A DNA stretch of 64,000 nt. Origin: Diplonema papillatum. Taxonomy: Eukaryota > Euglenozoa > Diplonemea > Diplonemida > Diplonemidae. Positions 1-11,110 of the stretch are shown in pieces. Numbering within the stretch: the first letter of the stretch is position 1; each line of letters begins with the position of its first letter. The DNA is taken from contig JAPJBO010000103.1 in NCBI GenBank assembly GCA_030068145.1, positions 1 to 64,000 on the forward strand, read 5' to 3'. The notes below the pieces were generated by a model. It was not told where the DNA came from and ran no database searches. It saw nothing but the letters and a program-made list of their open reading frames with translations. The translations under genes were made by a program, and so were the position numbers.

Positions 1-235
1 TGCGTGGTGTGCATCTACATCCTATCCTCTGCATTTGGTACTGTACTCCTCTGCTACGTGGTGCTATGCATGTACGTGCTGTGGTACTCCTCTGCTACGT
101 GTGCCATGCATTTACGTGCTGTGGTACTCCTCTGCTACGTGGTGCTATGCATTCACGTGCTGTGGTACTCCTCTGCTACGTGGTGCTATGCATTTACGTG
201 CTGTGGTACTCCTCTGCTACGTGGTCTGCTGCTAC
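1..235. repeat. 41-bp tandem repeat, about 5.5 copies
   Basis: Units of about 41 bp built around GTGGTACTCCTCTGCTACG and TGCTATGCATTTACG repeat head to tail from the window edge. The array probably continues to the left. Small open frames across it are only the repeat translated and show no family resemblance. Confidence 0.85.
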
Positions 236-239
236 ATGT

Positions 240-370
240 AAGTGGTATGCGGTGTGGCGGTCCTGTCTGACACTCCAGCTTCCGCGCTGATGATGATGGT
301 CCGCCTTATGTGTTCGTGGCTTAGAGGACCTAAACATGGTGCAGATAGGACCGGTCAGCACATAAGCCCG
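240..370. repeat. Dispersed repeat R7 (copy 1)
   Basis: The stretch around GATGATGGTCCGCCTTATG and GGCTTAGAGGACC reappears in diverged form near 11570-11700 and 21040-21200. No coding potential is evident. The rest of 371-700 holds nothing I can identify. Confidence 0.55.
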
Positions 371-703
371 CCCCTCCACTCCCACGTCTGCGCCTTTCCA
401 GGTGACAGTCGACACAACCTGGCTTCCTTCTCTTGCCTCTCTCTCGTCCAAGTTCCCCAGAGCCGCGTCCAGAGGAGTTGGAGCTCATGACACCCCGCAG
501 CACGGTTACATTTGAAAGGTTGAAAGGGTCCTTCGCCTCTGCTAGTCGTGGCCCGACAAATCTGTGTCTCGTCGAAACAATGGTTGCTCCACCACGGATA
601 CATGTTCAAAGAATTCAACCCCGTGGCCTTAAAACAGTGGGATTGAGGTGGATACATTTGACCGAGATAAGAACGAACGCTAGCTGTTGGAACGTGTGCG
701 AAT

Positions 704-751
704 CGAGTCAAACAACTGTTATTATTCGGCCCCCTCCTTTACCCTGGTCAG
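704..751 (+). promoter_or_regulatory. MITE remnant forming a putative trans-splice acceptor for MDH
   Basis: This is the right-hand end of the MITE family seen complete at 12955-13113 and 57853-58018 (TCAAACAACTGTTATTATTCG followed by a C-rich tract). The C/T-rich tract ends in CAG at 749-751, 34 bases before the MDH start codon. In a euglenozoan this is what a spliced-leader addition site looks like. That it is used is inference. Confidence 0.45.
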
Positions 752-785
752 ACACAAAAAAAAACAACAACACAAAAAGCCCCAA

Positions 786-1479
786 ATGACGACCTTCAAC
801 GCCGCCGTCCTCGGAGCCGCCGGTGGCATCGGGCAGCCGCTGTCGCTGCTGCTGAAGATGAACCCGCTGGTGAAGAACCTGAACCTCTACGACGTGGTGA
901 ACACGCCGGGAGTCGCAGCGGACTTGGGCCACATCTGCACCGGGGCGAAGGTGTCCGGCTTCGTGGGGGACGCGCAACTCAGAGACGCGTTGAAGGACAG
1001 GGATGTGGTCATCATCCCGGCGGGCGTCCCGAGAAAGCCTGGCATGACCCGCGACGACCTGTTCAACGTCAATGCTGGGATCATCAAAACCTTGGCCACC
1101 GCGTGCGCCGAGGTGTGCCCGAAGGCGTGTTTTTTGATCATCTCGAACCCGGTCAATTCGACGGTTCCCATTTTCGCCGAGGTGCTCAAAAAGGCGGGCG
1201 TTTACAACCCCAAGAAGCTCTTCGGCGTCACCACGCTGGACCTCGTCCGCGCCCGCACGTTCGTCGCCGAAGCGAAGGGCGCCGACGTCACGAAGGTCAA
1301 CGTGCCCGTCATCGGAGGCCACAGCGGCGCCACCATCGTGCCGTTGCTCAGCCAGTCCGGCTTCGAGTTCTCGCAAGACGAGATCGACAAGCTCACGCAC
1401 CGCATCCAATTCGGCGGCGACGAAGTCGTGAAAGCGAAAGACGGGGCCGGCAGCGCGACCCTATCCATGGCCTACGCGG
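786..1479 (+). CDS. Malate dehydrogenase, exon 1 (residues 1-231)
   Basis: NAD-dependent malate dehydrogenase interconverts malate and oxaloacetate. Visible are the N-terminal dinucleotide fold (GAAGGIGQ, residues 9-16), substrate-binding Arg83 and Arg89 in [11 protein letters not shown], Asn121 in SNPVNST, Asp152/Arg155 in LDLVR, and catalytic His179 in IGGHSG. The open frame runs on past SATLSMAYA into 19 residues that do not fit the family, exactly where GTATGT begins at 1480. The missing C-terminus is found at 4988-5241 in the right phase. The joined protein is 315 aa, a normal length. ATG 786 is chosen because the family begins there; an upstream in-frame extension reads through repeat DNA. 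No N-terminal presequence is obvious and the C-terminus (ASK) is not a classical PTS1, so a cytosolic location is likeliest. GC3 is very high. Confidence 0.93.
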
Positions 1480-1874
1480 GTATGTCCAAAGACCTTCGCA
1501 ACACAACGCAAACTTTTACCCTTACGCGTACGGGGTAAAAGGCACTTACGCGCACCCCTCTACGGGAAGTTTCTCCAGGGGGGTGGTCCCGTGCACATCA
1601 CAGGACCGACACAAGCGTGTCTCCCCAGCACCCTACTCGACAAAATCGTTATGTCTTCCTTCTTGGTTTAGCAATGCTTCTGGTGTTCCCTTCTTTGACT
1701 GGATTACATGGTTTGAACATCTAGTGCGGAAATAAAGGAGGTCTGTTCCCGCTGAGCTTGACACCTGCGGTACTGTGTAACAGATGTGCCGTCCCCTCCA
1801 CAACCAACAACTCGCAAACGCTGGGGGATACTGCATGGCTGCCATATTTCGGTTAACGAGGTTGTTTGAGGGTC

Positions 1875-2160
1875 ACTTTCCAAGCGCCAGCTTGAAAGGA
1901 AATGCTCGACAATAGCTGCCAGACAAAGAACCGAAGGGATCCCAAGTGCTGTAACCATAGAACCACAACATGTTGAACGGACGTGAGGTCATGAGGGTCT
2001 ACCCCAACACGACAAATCACCAAACACGACAGGTCAAAAGTCCTGAGTGAGAAAGCAACACACGGTGATGTAAGCAAAGAACAAAAGGGATGCAATCGAG
2101 CAGGGTGTAAGCGAAGAACAAGTCCGATTGTGTTTGTATTGTATTTGCCCCTCAACCTCT
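1875..2160. repeat. Dispersed repeat R1 (copy in MDH intron)
   Basis: Begins with GCGCCAGCTTGAAAGGAAAT and runs through GGATCCCAAGTGCTGTAAC, GAACGGACGTGAGGTCATG and TTGTGTTTGTATTGTATTTG. A close second copy is at 10862-11110, shorter pieces at 12838-12890, and reverse-complement pieces at 40880-40960 and 42010-42055. No protein is encoded. It looks like a short non-autonomous element. Confidence 0.75.
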
Positions 2161-4164
2161 ATATTTCCTCCCTGTCCAAGCCCCATTGCACTGGCTGTTG
2201 CTTGATTCCGGAACCGGCTGCCCAGCTTGGCCTCCATTTGCAAATCAACGTCGGCTCCGCCGACGGACGGCGTTATCAAGCAAGCACCAGCATTATTGGA
2301 GCACCAACCCTTGCGCAATTCACGCTGTTGTGCTTACCAGCTCTGCAAAGCTCAACCAACCCCAAAGAGCGAAAACGAACGTACGAAAAGTGCGAGTTAA
2401 GTCACAGAAAACGTCGCTGCAAATACCACCCAACTGTCGAACTACACTGGGCACCAACCATACCCCACACCAACGAAAGAACTCCAACCCGTCTTTACTG
2501 TGTTGGCCGATCTGTTTGCGCGATTTGACCTGTACGCGTTCAGGTTAAACCGCTGCCAACGTTCCTTTTTAGCTGTAAACAAGTATGCTCTCTAAGGAGG
2601 TACTTATTGCTTAATACAGGGGGTTATGCACTGCAGCGGTTGGGTGAGGTAACTCACCCAAAAAAAAAAAAAAAATCGAAAATCAGGTGGGAGGTTGGGT
2701 TGATTTACACTACCTCGGATTGGGTTGGGCAGGAGTTTGGTGTCTGTAATCTTGGGTTGGGCAGAGGTTTTGGGTGTCTGTAGTGGGAATTATTTCTCCT
2801 ATTCTGGCTGTGCTACTGAAGAGGGGCGAGACCTTTCATCAGAACAATCATCAGTAGGCTAGGTGTCTTCTGGAGGACACGCTGCAGAAGGTCCTGCCTT
2901 AGCCAGGACATCAGATTCTGAGGCACCATGTACCATACCGTCTCCCAGGGGGCGGTGCCCCCTGGACCCCCCCTGCATTAAGACTCACCAGAGAAAATGG
3001 GCTTGGTGTCTAGTCTGAAGGAGAAAATGGGCTGCATAAGGTCCTGTTGCTTATCGCAAAAAAAAAAAAAACACCGGATCCGTAAAACTCGAAGAAGAAG
3101 CAAAGCAAAAGGAAAAGAAAAAGAAAAAGTCTACGGATAATTGAGCAAAGCGTCAGAATGGGCCACCTGGCTGAATTTCTATTTGCGAGAATATGCGAGA
3201 ATTTCATGCGAGAATGCGAGAATCATTCTCGCATACGAGTCGGATCGGATGTATGCCTAAGGGGGGGGGTTCAGGGCCCCGCGCAGCGGTTTTATTTCCC
3301 TTCACTGTGTTTGCGACGCAGCGGTCGAAGCGTTCGAATGGTCAGAGAAAAACAGCAAGAGGTAAGTTCTTGGGATTTTGTGTAGGGCGCAAGGCGAGCG
3401 CCGGGACCCGTGGATTCACACAGGCCACCTTGCTCCAGGGAGGGGCACGGGCTGCCTAAATTTTCACGAACTGTCCAGTTTCAGATCCGCTTTGGAGAGG
3501 ACGCGCCATATAACACGCAGCGACGAGGGGTACTCATTTTGCGTGGCGCCCTCTTCCGTGTGCAATCACGCGGAAGGAAAACATCAGACATATTAAGAAA
3601 AAACGATAAGCAGCTCCCCCCCCCCCTTTTTTCCTTGACCACGCATCCTCTCCTCTCAGTTCATCTGACCACTCAGCAACAGTACGTGAGCGTTTCACAA
3701 TGCGCATCCCCACGCGCAGATCACGACAGAAGCTAGAAGAAGCGGTGGGGGAAAAGAACGCGCTCAGGTTCTTTCTCTGGTGTCCACATCCGCCACCATT
3801 TTTGCGCTTGCCACCAGGTGAGTCTCGACCTGTGCCTCCCCAATGGCCCTGTGCATGTCAACCAGTAGCCGATTTTCTACGGGATGCGGTGACGCCAACT
3901 TACGGAACCGGCTCTCTGCGGTGCTGTTATCGTGGAAAACGCTAAACAGCACCCAGCCGTTCGTGATTCTCCTGGCAACCCGCAGCCCAATCACGGCACA
4001 TGCGAGCTCTCGGCGCCTGATCGGGACTGGAGGCGAAAGCTGAGCTAGCTTCATCGTCCATTTCCAGCTGCTTCGTACCAGAACGCATCTCTCCACCGGG
4101 TCCAGAGTGGCAATGGCACCCGGGTGGTGAGTGGGGATTGTCCCTGAGGAAGAAGTTTTGTTTT

Positions 4165-4310
4165 GTATAAGCACCTGCTTTGTAGGAAATGCTTGAGGAG
4201 ACTGCCAGTTGCGATAGACCAAAGGAGGTAAATGTGCTGTAGCCCACACGAAACCCAGGTAAATCTGCGGGCGTAAGCGTTCAACAAAAACTTGCACTCT
4301 AAAAAATGCC
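4165..4310. repeat. Dispersed repeat R3
   Basis: Starts TTGTATAAGCACCTGCTTTG and continues with GGAAATGCTTGAGGAGACTG, AATGTGCTGTAGCCCACACG and GGGCGTAAGCGTTCAACAAA. The same order occurs at 13114-13475; the head alone occurs at 19384-19435 and 40815-40862. Confidence 0.7.
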
Positions 4311-4614
4311 GAAGCAGCTCGATAGGTCGGATGCGGTGAGCTGGGTGAAGGTTGAAAGGAGGAAAGCAAAGGACCACAAGGAAAACAAAGCAAGCAAAGA
4401 AACAAAGTCGTCAGATATCAGAACGACGTATATCGTCGACTGCACAACAGAAAAACTTTATATTAGGGCGGAAACAACCCGCACCACGTGAAGCACCGCA
4501 AGTGTCGCGAAACCCAAGCACCACACTGCGAAAAAATACATATAAACGCGGACAACAGACCGGTACGGGCTACAAGGCAACCCCTGCTCAACTTAAAGAA
4601 CTCAATGCTCAACT

Positions 4615-4845
4615 TGTAGAACGTGGGGGGCCCAAGATTACACTCCACGAAGGAATGTACTTGGTGTCGGTCACAAACAGTCCCGGACATGGCTAGCCAT
4701 AACCCATAACGAAAGCGTGCACTAAATATACAACCCGTAACCACATAGCCCTTTCTTGCTCTAAGAGAACCCATTTCATGAACGGTCACACGGAGACCCT
4801 AAAACCCCGGAATTTCAAGCGAACTTTAACTCTAAAAAAATGCCG
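4615..4845. repeat. Dispersed repeat R4 (recent copy)
   Basis: About 230 bp (from GTAGAACGTGGGGGGCCCAA to the ACTTTAACTCTAAAAAA tail) are nearly identical to 22662-22885. The tail block (GGTCACACGGAGACC ... CTCTAAAAA) also occurs, more diverged, at 42315-42378 and 42585-42800 in the ankyrin-gene intron. High identity implies recent movement. Confidence 0.8.
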
Positions 4846-4987
4846 CCCTTACTGGGGACAGATGTCATCAGCAAGGACGTAGCAATCGTCGCAGAGGGGT
4901 GAAGTTAGGGTCCGTGCGCTTTTGATGCGGGTCCTTTCAAGCACTCTCGGAAGGAGCAAAACTCGAAACAGTGCCAAACCCACACAG

Positions 4988-5241
4988 CCGTGGAATTCGC
5001 GTCCGACGTGTTGAAGGCGCTGGCAGGCGAAGAGGTTGTCGTGTGCACGTACGTGGACGCGTCAGCGCAAGGCGGCAAGACCGCTTACTTCGCGCACCTC
5101 GTGAAGCTCGGCAAGGAGGGTGTCGCCGAAATTCTCCCCGTTCCGTCGCTGTCGGACCACGAGAAGAAGCTGCTCGAGACGGCCAACGCGCAGCTCATCA
5201 CAAACATCGAGTCAGCCACGACTTGGTTCGCTAGCAAGTAG
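4988..5241 (+). CDS. Malate dehydrogenase, exon 2 (residues 232-315)
   Basis: Encodes the C-terminal catalytic-domain end of MDH (AVEFASDVLKALAGEE, then a conserved-looking YFAHLVKLGKEGVAEILP core and a terminal helix LSDHEKKLLETANAQL). The frame is continuous with exon 1 after splicing and ends at TAG 5239-5241. GC3 matches exon 1. Its AG acceptor at 4986-4987 has a modest pyrimidine content. It could be mistaken for an independent 83-aa ORF starting at GTG 4990, but it lacks any first half on its own. Confidence 0.9.
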
Positions 5242-5477
5242 AGCTGCCGTTTGACCCTCCCTCCAAACCCCAAGCTCGAGTCCTCTGGATCCAAAACTGC
5301 TAGCGCATTTCTCAGCACCCGGCAGCATTCCCGTGCGCTATTGGTGCCCAGCACCAGACTTGGTCCCTGCAGTTGTGTCACCGCAGCTTCCGACATATAT
5401 CTCTTAACTGCCTCAGCAGCGTTGCTATTGGACAAAATTGGAGTCCCCGTGCCGTGCAGAGTGGTCACTACGCGTAT
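5242..5477 (+). other. 3' flank of MDH
   Basis: Non-coding sequence directly after the MDH stop. It is the presumptive 3' UTR, and part of it (CTGGATCCAAAACTGCTAGC through GTGCGCTATTGGTGCC) recurs in diverged form in the next block. Confidence 0.55.
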
Positions 5478-5665
5478 TAGCTAACCACAAACATCGAGTC
5501 GGAAACCCCGTACTTGCGAGCTGCTGCTACCCCAACAACCTTCGCGATCCGGATACCAAACTGCAAGCTTATTTTCTCAACATTCGGCAAGCATTACCGT
5601 GCACATATTTGGCGCCGGAGAAACGACGGGATGCCCAGTGCCAGATGTGTTCACTGACAGACTTT
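5478..5665 (+). pseudogene. Decayed tandem copy of MDH 3' end and 3' UTR
   Basis: ACAAACATCGAGTCGG at 5487-5502 corresponds to ACAAACATCGAGTCAG in exon 2. The sequence then follows the MDH 3' flank with many substitutions (CCGGATACCAAACTGCAAGC against CTGGATCCAAAACTGCTAGC). The reading frame is lost. It is an old 3'-end duplication, and the 82-bp satellite begins right after it. Confidence 0.6.
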
Positions 5666-5683
5666 CGACCGACTTCTTTATGG

Positions 5684-8600
5684 GGACACATCGGCGTGCT
5701 AATGAGCACCACACCATCGGTGTTCCACAGGTGTATCAAAGGTGCAGCACTGCAATTTCCGTACCGGACACATCGGCGTGCTAATGAGCACCACACCATC
5801 GGTGTTCCACAGGTGTATCAAAGGTGCAGCACTGCAATTTCCGTACCGGACACATCGGCGTGCTAATGAGCACCACACCATCGGTGTTCTACAGGTGTAT
5901 CAAAGGTGCAGCACTGCAATTTCCGTACCGGACACATCGGCGTGCTAATGAGCACCACACCATCGGTGTTCTACAGGTGTATCAAAGGTGCAGCACTGCA
6001 ATTTCCGTACCGGACACATCGGCGTGCTAATGAGCACCACACCATCGGTGTTCTACAGGTGTATCAAAGGTGCAGCACTGCAATTTCCGTACCGGACACA
6101 TCGGCGTGCTAATGAGCACCACACCATCGGTGTTCTACAGGTGTATCAAAGGTGCAGCACTGCAATTTCCGTACCGGACACATCGGCGTGCTAATGAGCA
6201 CCACACCATCGGTGTTCCACAGGTGTATCAAAGGTGCAGCACTGCAATTTCCGTACCGGACACATCGGCGTGCTAATGAGCACCACACCATCGGTGTTCT
6301 ACAGGTGTATCAAAGGTGCAGCACTGCAATTTCCGTACCGGACACATCGGCGTGCTAATGAGCACCACACCATCGGTGTTCTACAGGTGTATCAAAGGTG
6401 CAGCACTGCAATTTCCGTACCGGACACATCGGCGTGCTAATGAGCACCACACCATCGGTGTTCTACAGGTGTATCAAAGGTGCAGCACTGCAATTTCCGT
6501 ACCGGACACATCGGCGTGCTAATGAGCACCACACCATCGGTGTTCTACAGGTGTATCAAAGGTGCAGCACTGCAATTTCCGTACCGGACACATCGGCGTG
6601 CTAATGAGCACCACACCATCGGTGTTCTACAGGTGTATCAAAGGTGCAGCACTGCAATTTCCGTACCGGACACATCGGCGTGCTAATGAGCACCACACCA
6701 TCGGTGTTCTACAGGTGTATCAAAGGTGCAGCACTGCAATTTCCGTACCGGACACATCGGCGTGCTAATGAGCACCACACCATCGGTGTTCTACAGGTGT
6801 ATCAAAGGTGCAGCACTGCAATTTCCGTACCGGACACATCGGCGTGCTAATGAGCACCACACCATCGGTGTTCTACAGGTGTATCAAAGGTGCAGCACTG
6901 CAATTTCCGTACCGGACACATCGGCGTGCTAATGAGCACCACACCATCGGTGTTCCAGGTGTATCAAAGGTGCAGCACTGCAATTTCCGTACCGGACACA
7001 TCGGCGTGCTAATGAGCACCACACCATCGGTGTTCTACAGGTGTATCAAAGGTGCAGCACTGCAATTTCCGTACCGGACACATCGGCGTGCTAATGAGCA
7101 CCACACCATCGGTGTTCTACAGGTGTATCAAAGGTGCAGCACTGCAATTTCCGTACCGGACACATCGGCGTGCTAATGAGCACCACACCATCGGTGTTCT
7201 ACAGGTGTATCAAAGGTGCAGCACTGCAATTTCCGTACCGGACACATCGGCGTGCTAATGAGCACCACACCATCGGTGTTCTACAGGTGTATCAAAGGTG
7301 CAGCACTGCAATTTCCGTACCGGACACATCGGCGTGCTAATGAGCACCACACCATCGGTGTTCTACAGGTGTATCAAAGGTGCAGCACTGCAATTTCCGT
7401 ACCGGACACATCGGCGTGCTAATGAGCACCACACCATCGGTGTTCTACAGGTGTATCAAAGGTGCAGCACTGCAATTTCCGTACCGGACACATCGGCGTG
7501 CTAATGAGCACCACACCATCGGTGTTCTACAGGTGTATCAAAGGTGCAGCACTGCAATTTCCGTACCGGACACATCGGCGTGCTAATGAGCACCACACCA
7601 TCGGTGTTCCACAGGTGTCTCAAAGGTGCAGCACTGCAATTTCCGTACCGGACACATCGGCGTGCTAATGAGCACCACACCATCGGTGTTCCACAGGTGT
7701 ATCAAAGGTGCAGCACTGCAATTTCCGTACCGGACACATCGGCGTGCTAATGAGCACCACACCATCGGTGTTCTACAGGTGTATCAAAGGTGCAGCACTG
7801 CAATTTCCGTACCGGACACATCGGCGTGCTAATGAGCACCACACCATCGGTGTTCTACAGGTGTATCAAAGGTGCAGCACTGCAATTTCCGTACCGGACA
7901 CATCGGCGTGCTAATGAGCACCACACCATCGGTGTTCTACAGGTGTATCAAAGGTGCAGCACTGCAATTTCCGTACCGGACACATCGGCGTGCTAATGAG
8001 CACCACACCATCGGTGTTCTACAGGTGTATCAAAGGTGCAGCACTGCAATTTCCGTACCGGACACATCGGCGTGCTAATGAGCACCACACCATCGGTGTT
8101 CTACAGGTGTATCAAAGGTGCAGCACTGCAATTTCCGTACCGGACACATCGGCGTGCTAATGAGCACCACACCATCGGTGTTCTACAGGTGTATCAAAGG
8201 TGCAGCACTGCAATTTCCGTACCGGACACATCGGCGTGCTAATGAGCACCACACCATCGGTGTTCTACAGGTGTATCAAAGGTGCAGCACTGCAATTTCC
8301 GTACCGGACACATCGGCGTGCTAATGAGCACCACACCATCGGTGTTCCACAGGTGTATCAAAGGTGCAGCACTGCAATTTCCGTACCGGACACATCGGCG
8401 TGCTAATGAGCACCACACCATCGGTGTTCTACAGGTGTATCAAAGGTGCAGCACTGCAATTTCCGTACCGGACACATCGGCGTGCTAATGAGCACCACAC
8501 CATCGGTGTTCTACAGGTGTATCAAAGGTGCAGCACTGCAATTTCCGTACCGGACACATCGGCGTGCTAATGAGCACCACACCATCGGTGTTCTACAGGT

Positions 8601-8905
8601 GTATCAAAGGTGCAGCACTGCAATTTCCGTACCGGACACATCGGCGTGCTAATGAGCACCACACCATCGGTGTTCTACAGGTGTATCAAAGGTGCAGCAC
8701 TGCAATTTCCGTACCGGACACATCGGCGTGCTAATGAGCACCACACCATCGGTGTTCTACAGGTGTCTCAAAGGTGCAGCACTGCAATTTCCGTACCGGA
8801 CACATCGGCGTGCTAATGAGCACCACACCATCGGTGTTCCACAGGTGTATCAAAGGTGCAGCACTGCAATTTCCGTACCGGACACATCGGCGTGATAATG
8901 AGCAC
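5684..8905. repeat. 82-bp satellite, about 39 copies
   Basis: A highly homogeneous head-to-tail array; the unit contains GGTGTATCAAAGGTGCAGCA, TTTCCGTACCGGACACATCG and GTGCTAATGAGCACCACACC. Most units differ only at one T/C site (GGTGTTCTACAG or GGTGTTCCACAG) or TATC/TCTC. One unit near 6955 has a 2-bp deletion. Short ORFs step by 82 and stop in every unit, so it is not a protein repeat. The right end is the exact edge of the IQ-motif exon on the minus strand. Confidence 0.97.
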
Positions 8906-9149
8906 CGCGCCACACTTTTTGGATCGCCACCGCGAACCGCCACGAGTACGCGGCCAGCCACGCCGGCTCGGCCCGCGGGTGCCGCAGGCGGCACGCCCGC
9001 CGCCGGTCCCGCATCCCTCGGAACGCGGCTTGGATCCGGGTCGCCACCGTCCGCCGGGTGTCGGCGCGTTTCCGCTCCGACTTCTGCGCCCGCGCCCAGC
9101 ATAACCTACGGCGGTGAAGTAGCGGAGCTCGCTTGAGCGCCCGGGATGC
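8906..9149 (-). CDS. IQ-motif protein exon (fragment)
   Basis: Read on the minus strand, this stretch encodes a very basic segment with a textbook calmodulin-binding IQ motif (IQAAFRGMRDRRR) and a second partial one (IQKVWRGAHYH) about 33 residues later. AG lies just before the proposed exon start (GTCGACAG, then GCATCCC) and GT (GTGCTCATT) just after its end at 8905-8904, so it resembles an internal exon of 244 nt. An upstream ATG at about 9234 could begin a short leader reading MTTAAYDALLCP, but its link is unproven. The rest of the gene would lie across the satellite and is not recognisable. Function beyond calmodulin or light-chain binding cannot be said. Confidence 0.6.
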
Positions 9150-9254
9150 CTGTCGACAGTCCCAACGGCAGTGCGGCGCACAATTCCGGGCACGGGCACA
9201 GTAATGCGTCGTAAGCCGCGGTCGTCATCGTGTGTTCCCAACTAGAAATGCATT

Positions 9255-9312
9255 GATACAGCTGCGGTACGGAATTTTCAGTGCTGCACCTTTGATACAC
9301 CTGTGGAACATC
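9255..9312 (-). repeat. Isolated inverted fragment of the 82-bp unit
   Basis: The reverse complement contains GTTCCACAGGTGTATCAAAG followed by GTGCAGCACTG and CCGTAC, i.e. about 55 bp of the 82-bp unit, diverged, beyond the IQ exon and in inverted orientation. Confidence 0.8.
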
Positions 9313-10271
9313 TCATCTGCCCCGGAAGGCTCCCTGGTGGGCTGTTCTCGGCTCGGTATTTTCGTGTCGGCGTTCCGCGTCTGTGTGTGTGGCTTTGTTC
9401 GTGTGTTCGTGCCCTGGCGAGCCGCAGCCCCCGCAGTAGGCACCGCGTAAAGTCGCTACACGGGAGCAAAGGCCTCGCGTGTGTGTCGATTTAAGGAAGA
9501 ACGGACGGACCTCCACCAGGGTTCGCATCGCCCTCCCACCTAGGCGCAGTTCACTAACGTGGCGTCCCAACAACTGCACACCCTTCCCGCAAGCCATGAT
9601 CGGGCTGTGCCGCGTCTTCAAGGACTAGCACATTTTCCTCTTTGCGGGGTTGTGTTCGACTCCTTGGTCCGTGTTATTTTCACGACGGGTAGTCGACCGA
9701 TTTTCATTTGGCAAAACCGTTCTTGTCTGCCATCCGTCTATCGTGCAGCCTATCCTACCACCAGCCGCCTGATTCTGCAGCCCAGTCCGGCATTAACTCG
9801 AGTGCGCTGTGTTTCTGTGTATCGTGGGTAGTTATTGCGAGGGGCTGGTGTCTCCAAACGAGGATTCGCGAGCCGAAGCCCGTTTGTCGCTGGAAACGGA
9901 TAAGCTACGGATCCGAAGACCCTAACCCCACATGGGAGCAGCTGCCGTCTTCCCATCATTGGATAAGTAAAGCGACAACAAGAGTAGTGGTATTTCATTG
10001 TTGCGGCCTCCCACCTATTCTACACCTCTCGTGTCACTGCACAAGGTCAGACTAGAGTCAAACTCAACCGATAATTCCAAGTGTAACGAGCAGCGAACTG
10101 CCACCAGCATGTTCCGGTCTGTAGGCGTTCGAATTCCACACGGAGATCCGCGTGAAGTGCCCGTGTGTAGTGAAGGCCGAATAAAAGCAGGTGGACGCAG
10201 GCAGACACGCACGCACAGACAATACGCCTCCCCCCCTCACACCCCCCCTCGGCCTTGCAAGCCTCAGAACG
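9313..10271. other. No gene recognised
   Basis: Mixed-composition DNA with only short open frames lacking codon bias or family resemblance. The last part (10205-10265) becomes pyrimidine-rich. Confidence 0.5.
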
Positions 10272-10379
10272 ATGCCCGAACAACGTCCTTCTCTCCCTCT
10301 GCGCTCCGCCGCGTTAAGTGCCCCACCGATCCCGATTTTCTTCACAAAACTAGCACAGCGGACAAGGGGCACGGCGAAG
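10272..10379 (+). CDS. Candidate first exon, unknown protein
   Basis: An ATG follows a long C/T-rich tract ending in CTCAG at 10266, and 36 codons later comes a plausible donor (AAG|GTAAAC at 10380). The peptide (MPEQRPSLPLRSAALSAPPI..., ending RTRGTAK) is rich in Ser, Leu, Arg and Ala and would suit an organelle-targeting leader. The arrangement resembles the PH-protein first exon at 63590. No downstream exon is identified, so this may be chance. Confidence 0.3.
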
Positions 10380-10714
10380 GTAAACATCTCCCCTCCCCCC
10401 ACCGCGGTGCGCACAGCACCGCGGCGGCAGAAACACCACATAGACCTCCCCAGCCTTCTCGTGGGTTCATTCCCTGCTTGCGGTGTCCTGCACTCCCTTT
10501 CCCCCCCCTTTTACATGCATGGAAGGCAGACCGTACTGTCTGAACATTGAAGCTAAACCCGGGAAACCCTCCTTTTCAGCTCCAGAGAAGAAGCATGATG
10601 CTTACCCTGTGTAAATGTGCCCTCCCCGGTGTTCACCGTTTCCGCGCTGGAAACGACTCTCGGCAGGACCTCAGCCTGCATAGCATGCAGGGTCTAAACC
10701 TTGTGTCTTTTTTT

Positions 10715-10820
10715 TTGTGTTAACAATGCATTGTTGGTACTAAAAATTAGTAGTTGGCAGCGTACTAAAAGCAACTCACCAAATCAGGTGAAAAGCCGCT
10801 AGTGCGCACAAACAAACAGG
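10715..10820. repeat. Dispersed repeat R6
   Basis: AACAATGCATTGTTGGTACT, AAAAATTAGTAGTTGGCAGC and CGCTAGTGCGCACAAACAAA recur at 44155-44255, and a reverse-complement version lies at 23630-23690. Confidence 0.7.
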
Positions 10821-10861
10821 GGTTTAGACCCAAAACAAATGGCCACCCATTTCCCCAAGTT

Positions 10862-11110
10862 TTTTTACATAAGCGCCAGCTTGAAAGGAAATGCTCGACG
10901 ATGCTGCCCGACAAAGAACAGAAGGGATCCCAAGTGCTGTAACTACCGAACCACGTGTTGAACGGACGTGAGGTCATGCGGGTCTACCCCTACACGACAA
11001 ATCACACAAACACAACAGGTCAAAAAATCCTGAGTGAGAAAACAACACACGGTGGTGTAAGCGAAGAACAAATCAGATTGTGTTTGTATTGTATTTGCCC
11101 CTTACCTCTA
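10862..11110. repeat. Dispersed repeat R1 (second full copy)
   Basis: Same order of blocks as 1875-2160, with few differences; starts ACATAAGCGCCAGCTTGAAA and ends near TTGTGTTTGTATTGTATTTG. The flanking DNA (11110-11570) has no recognisable gene. Confidence 0.75.

Larger units (their letters stand above)
1480..4987 (+). other. 3.5-kb intron of malate dehydrogenase
   Basis: GT at 1480-1481 (GTATGT) and AG at 4986-4987 (CACACAG). Splicing joins G|CC, giving SMAYA-AVEFASDVLKAL, which matches the family; kinetoplastid MDHs have a similar SMAYAA-E stretch as I recall them. The intron is almost entirely dispersed repeats: R1 (1875-2160), G-rich and A-rich low-complexity DNA (2640-3070), GCGAGAAT repeats with a small hairpin (3185-3245), R3 (4165-4310) and R4 (4615-4845). 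No gene is visible within it. Confidence 0.85.

Noticed and set aside
4990..5241. Independent small gene
   Set aside because: Starts at GTG, lacks an N-terminus, and completes MDH in phase after splicing.
5684..8905. CRISPR array or protein repeat
   Set aside because: No spacers: units are contiguous and identical, and each frame stops within one or two units; the context is eukaryotic.
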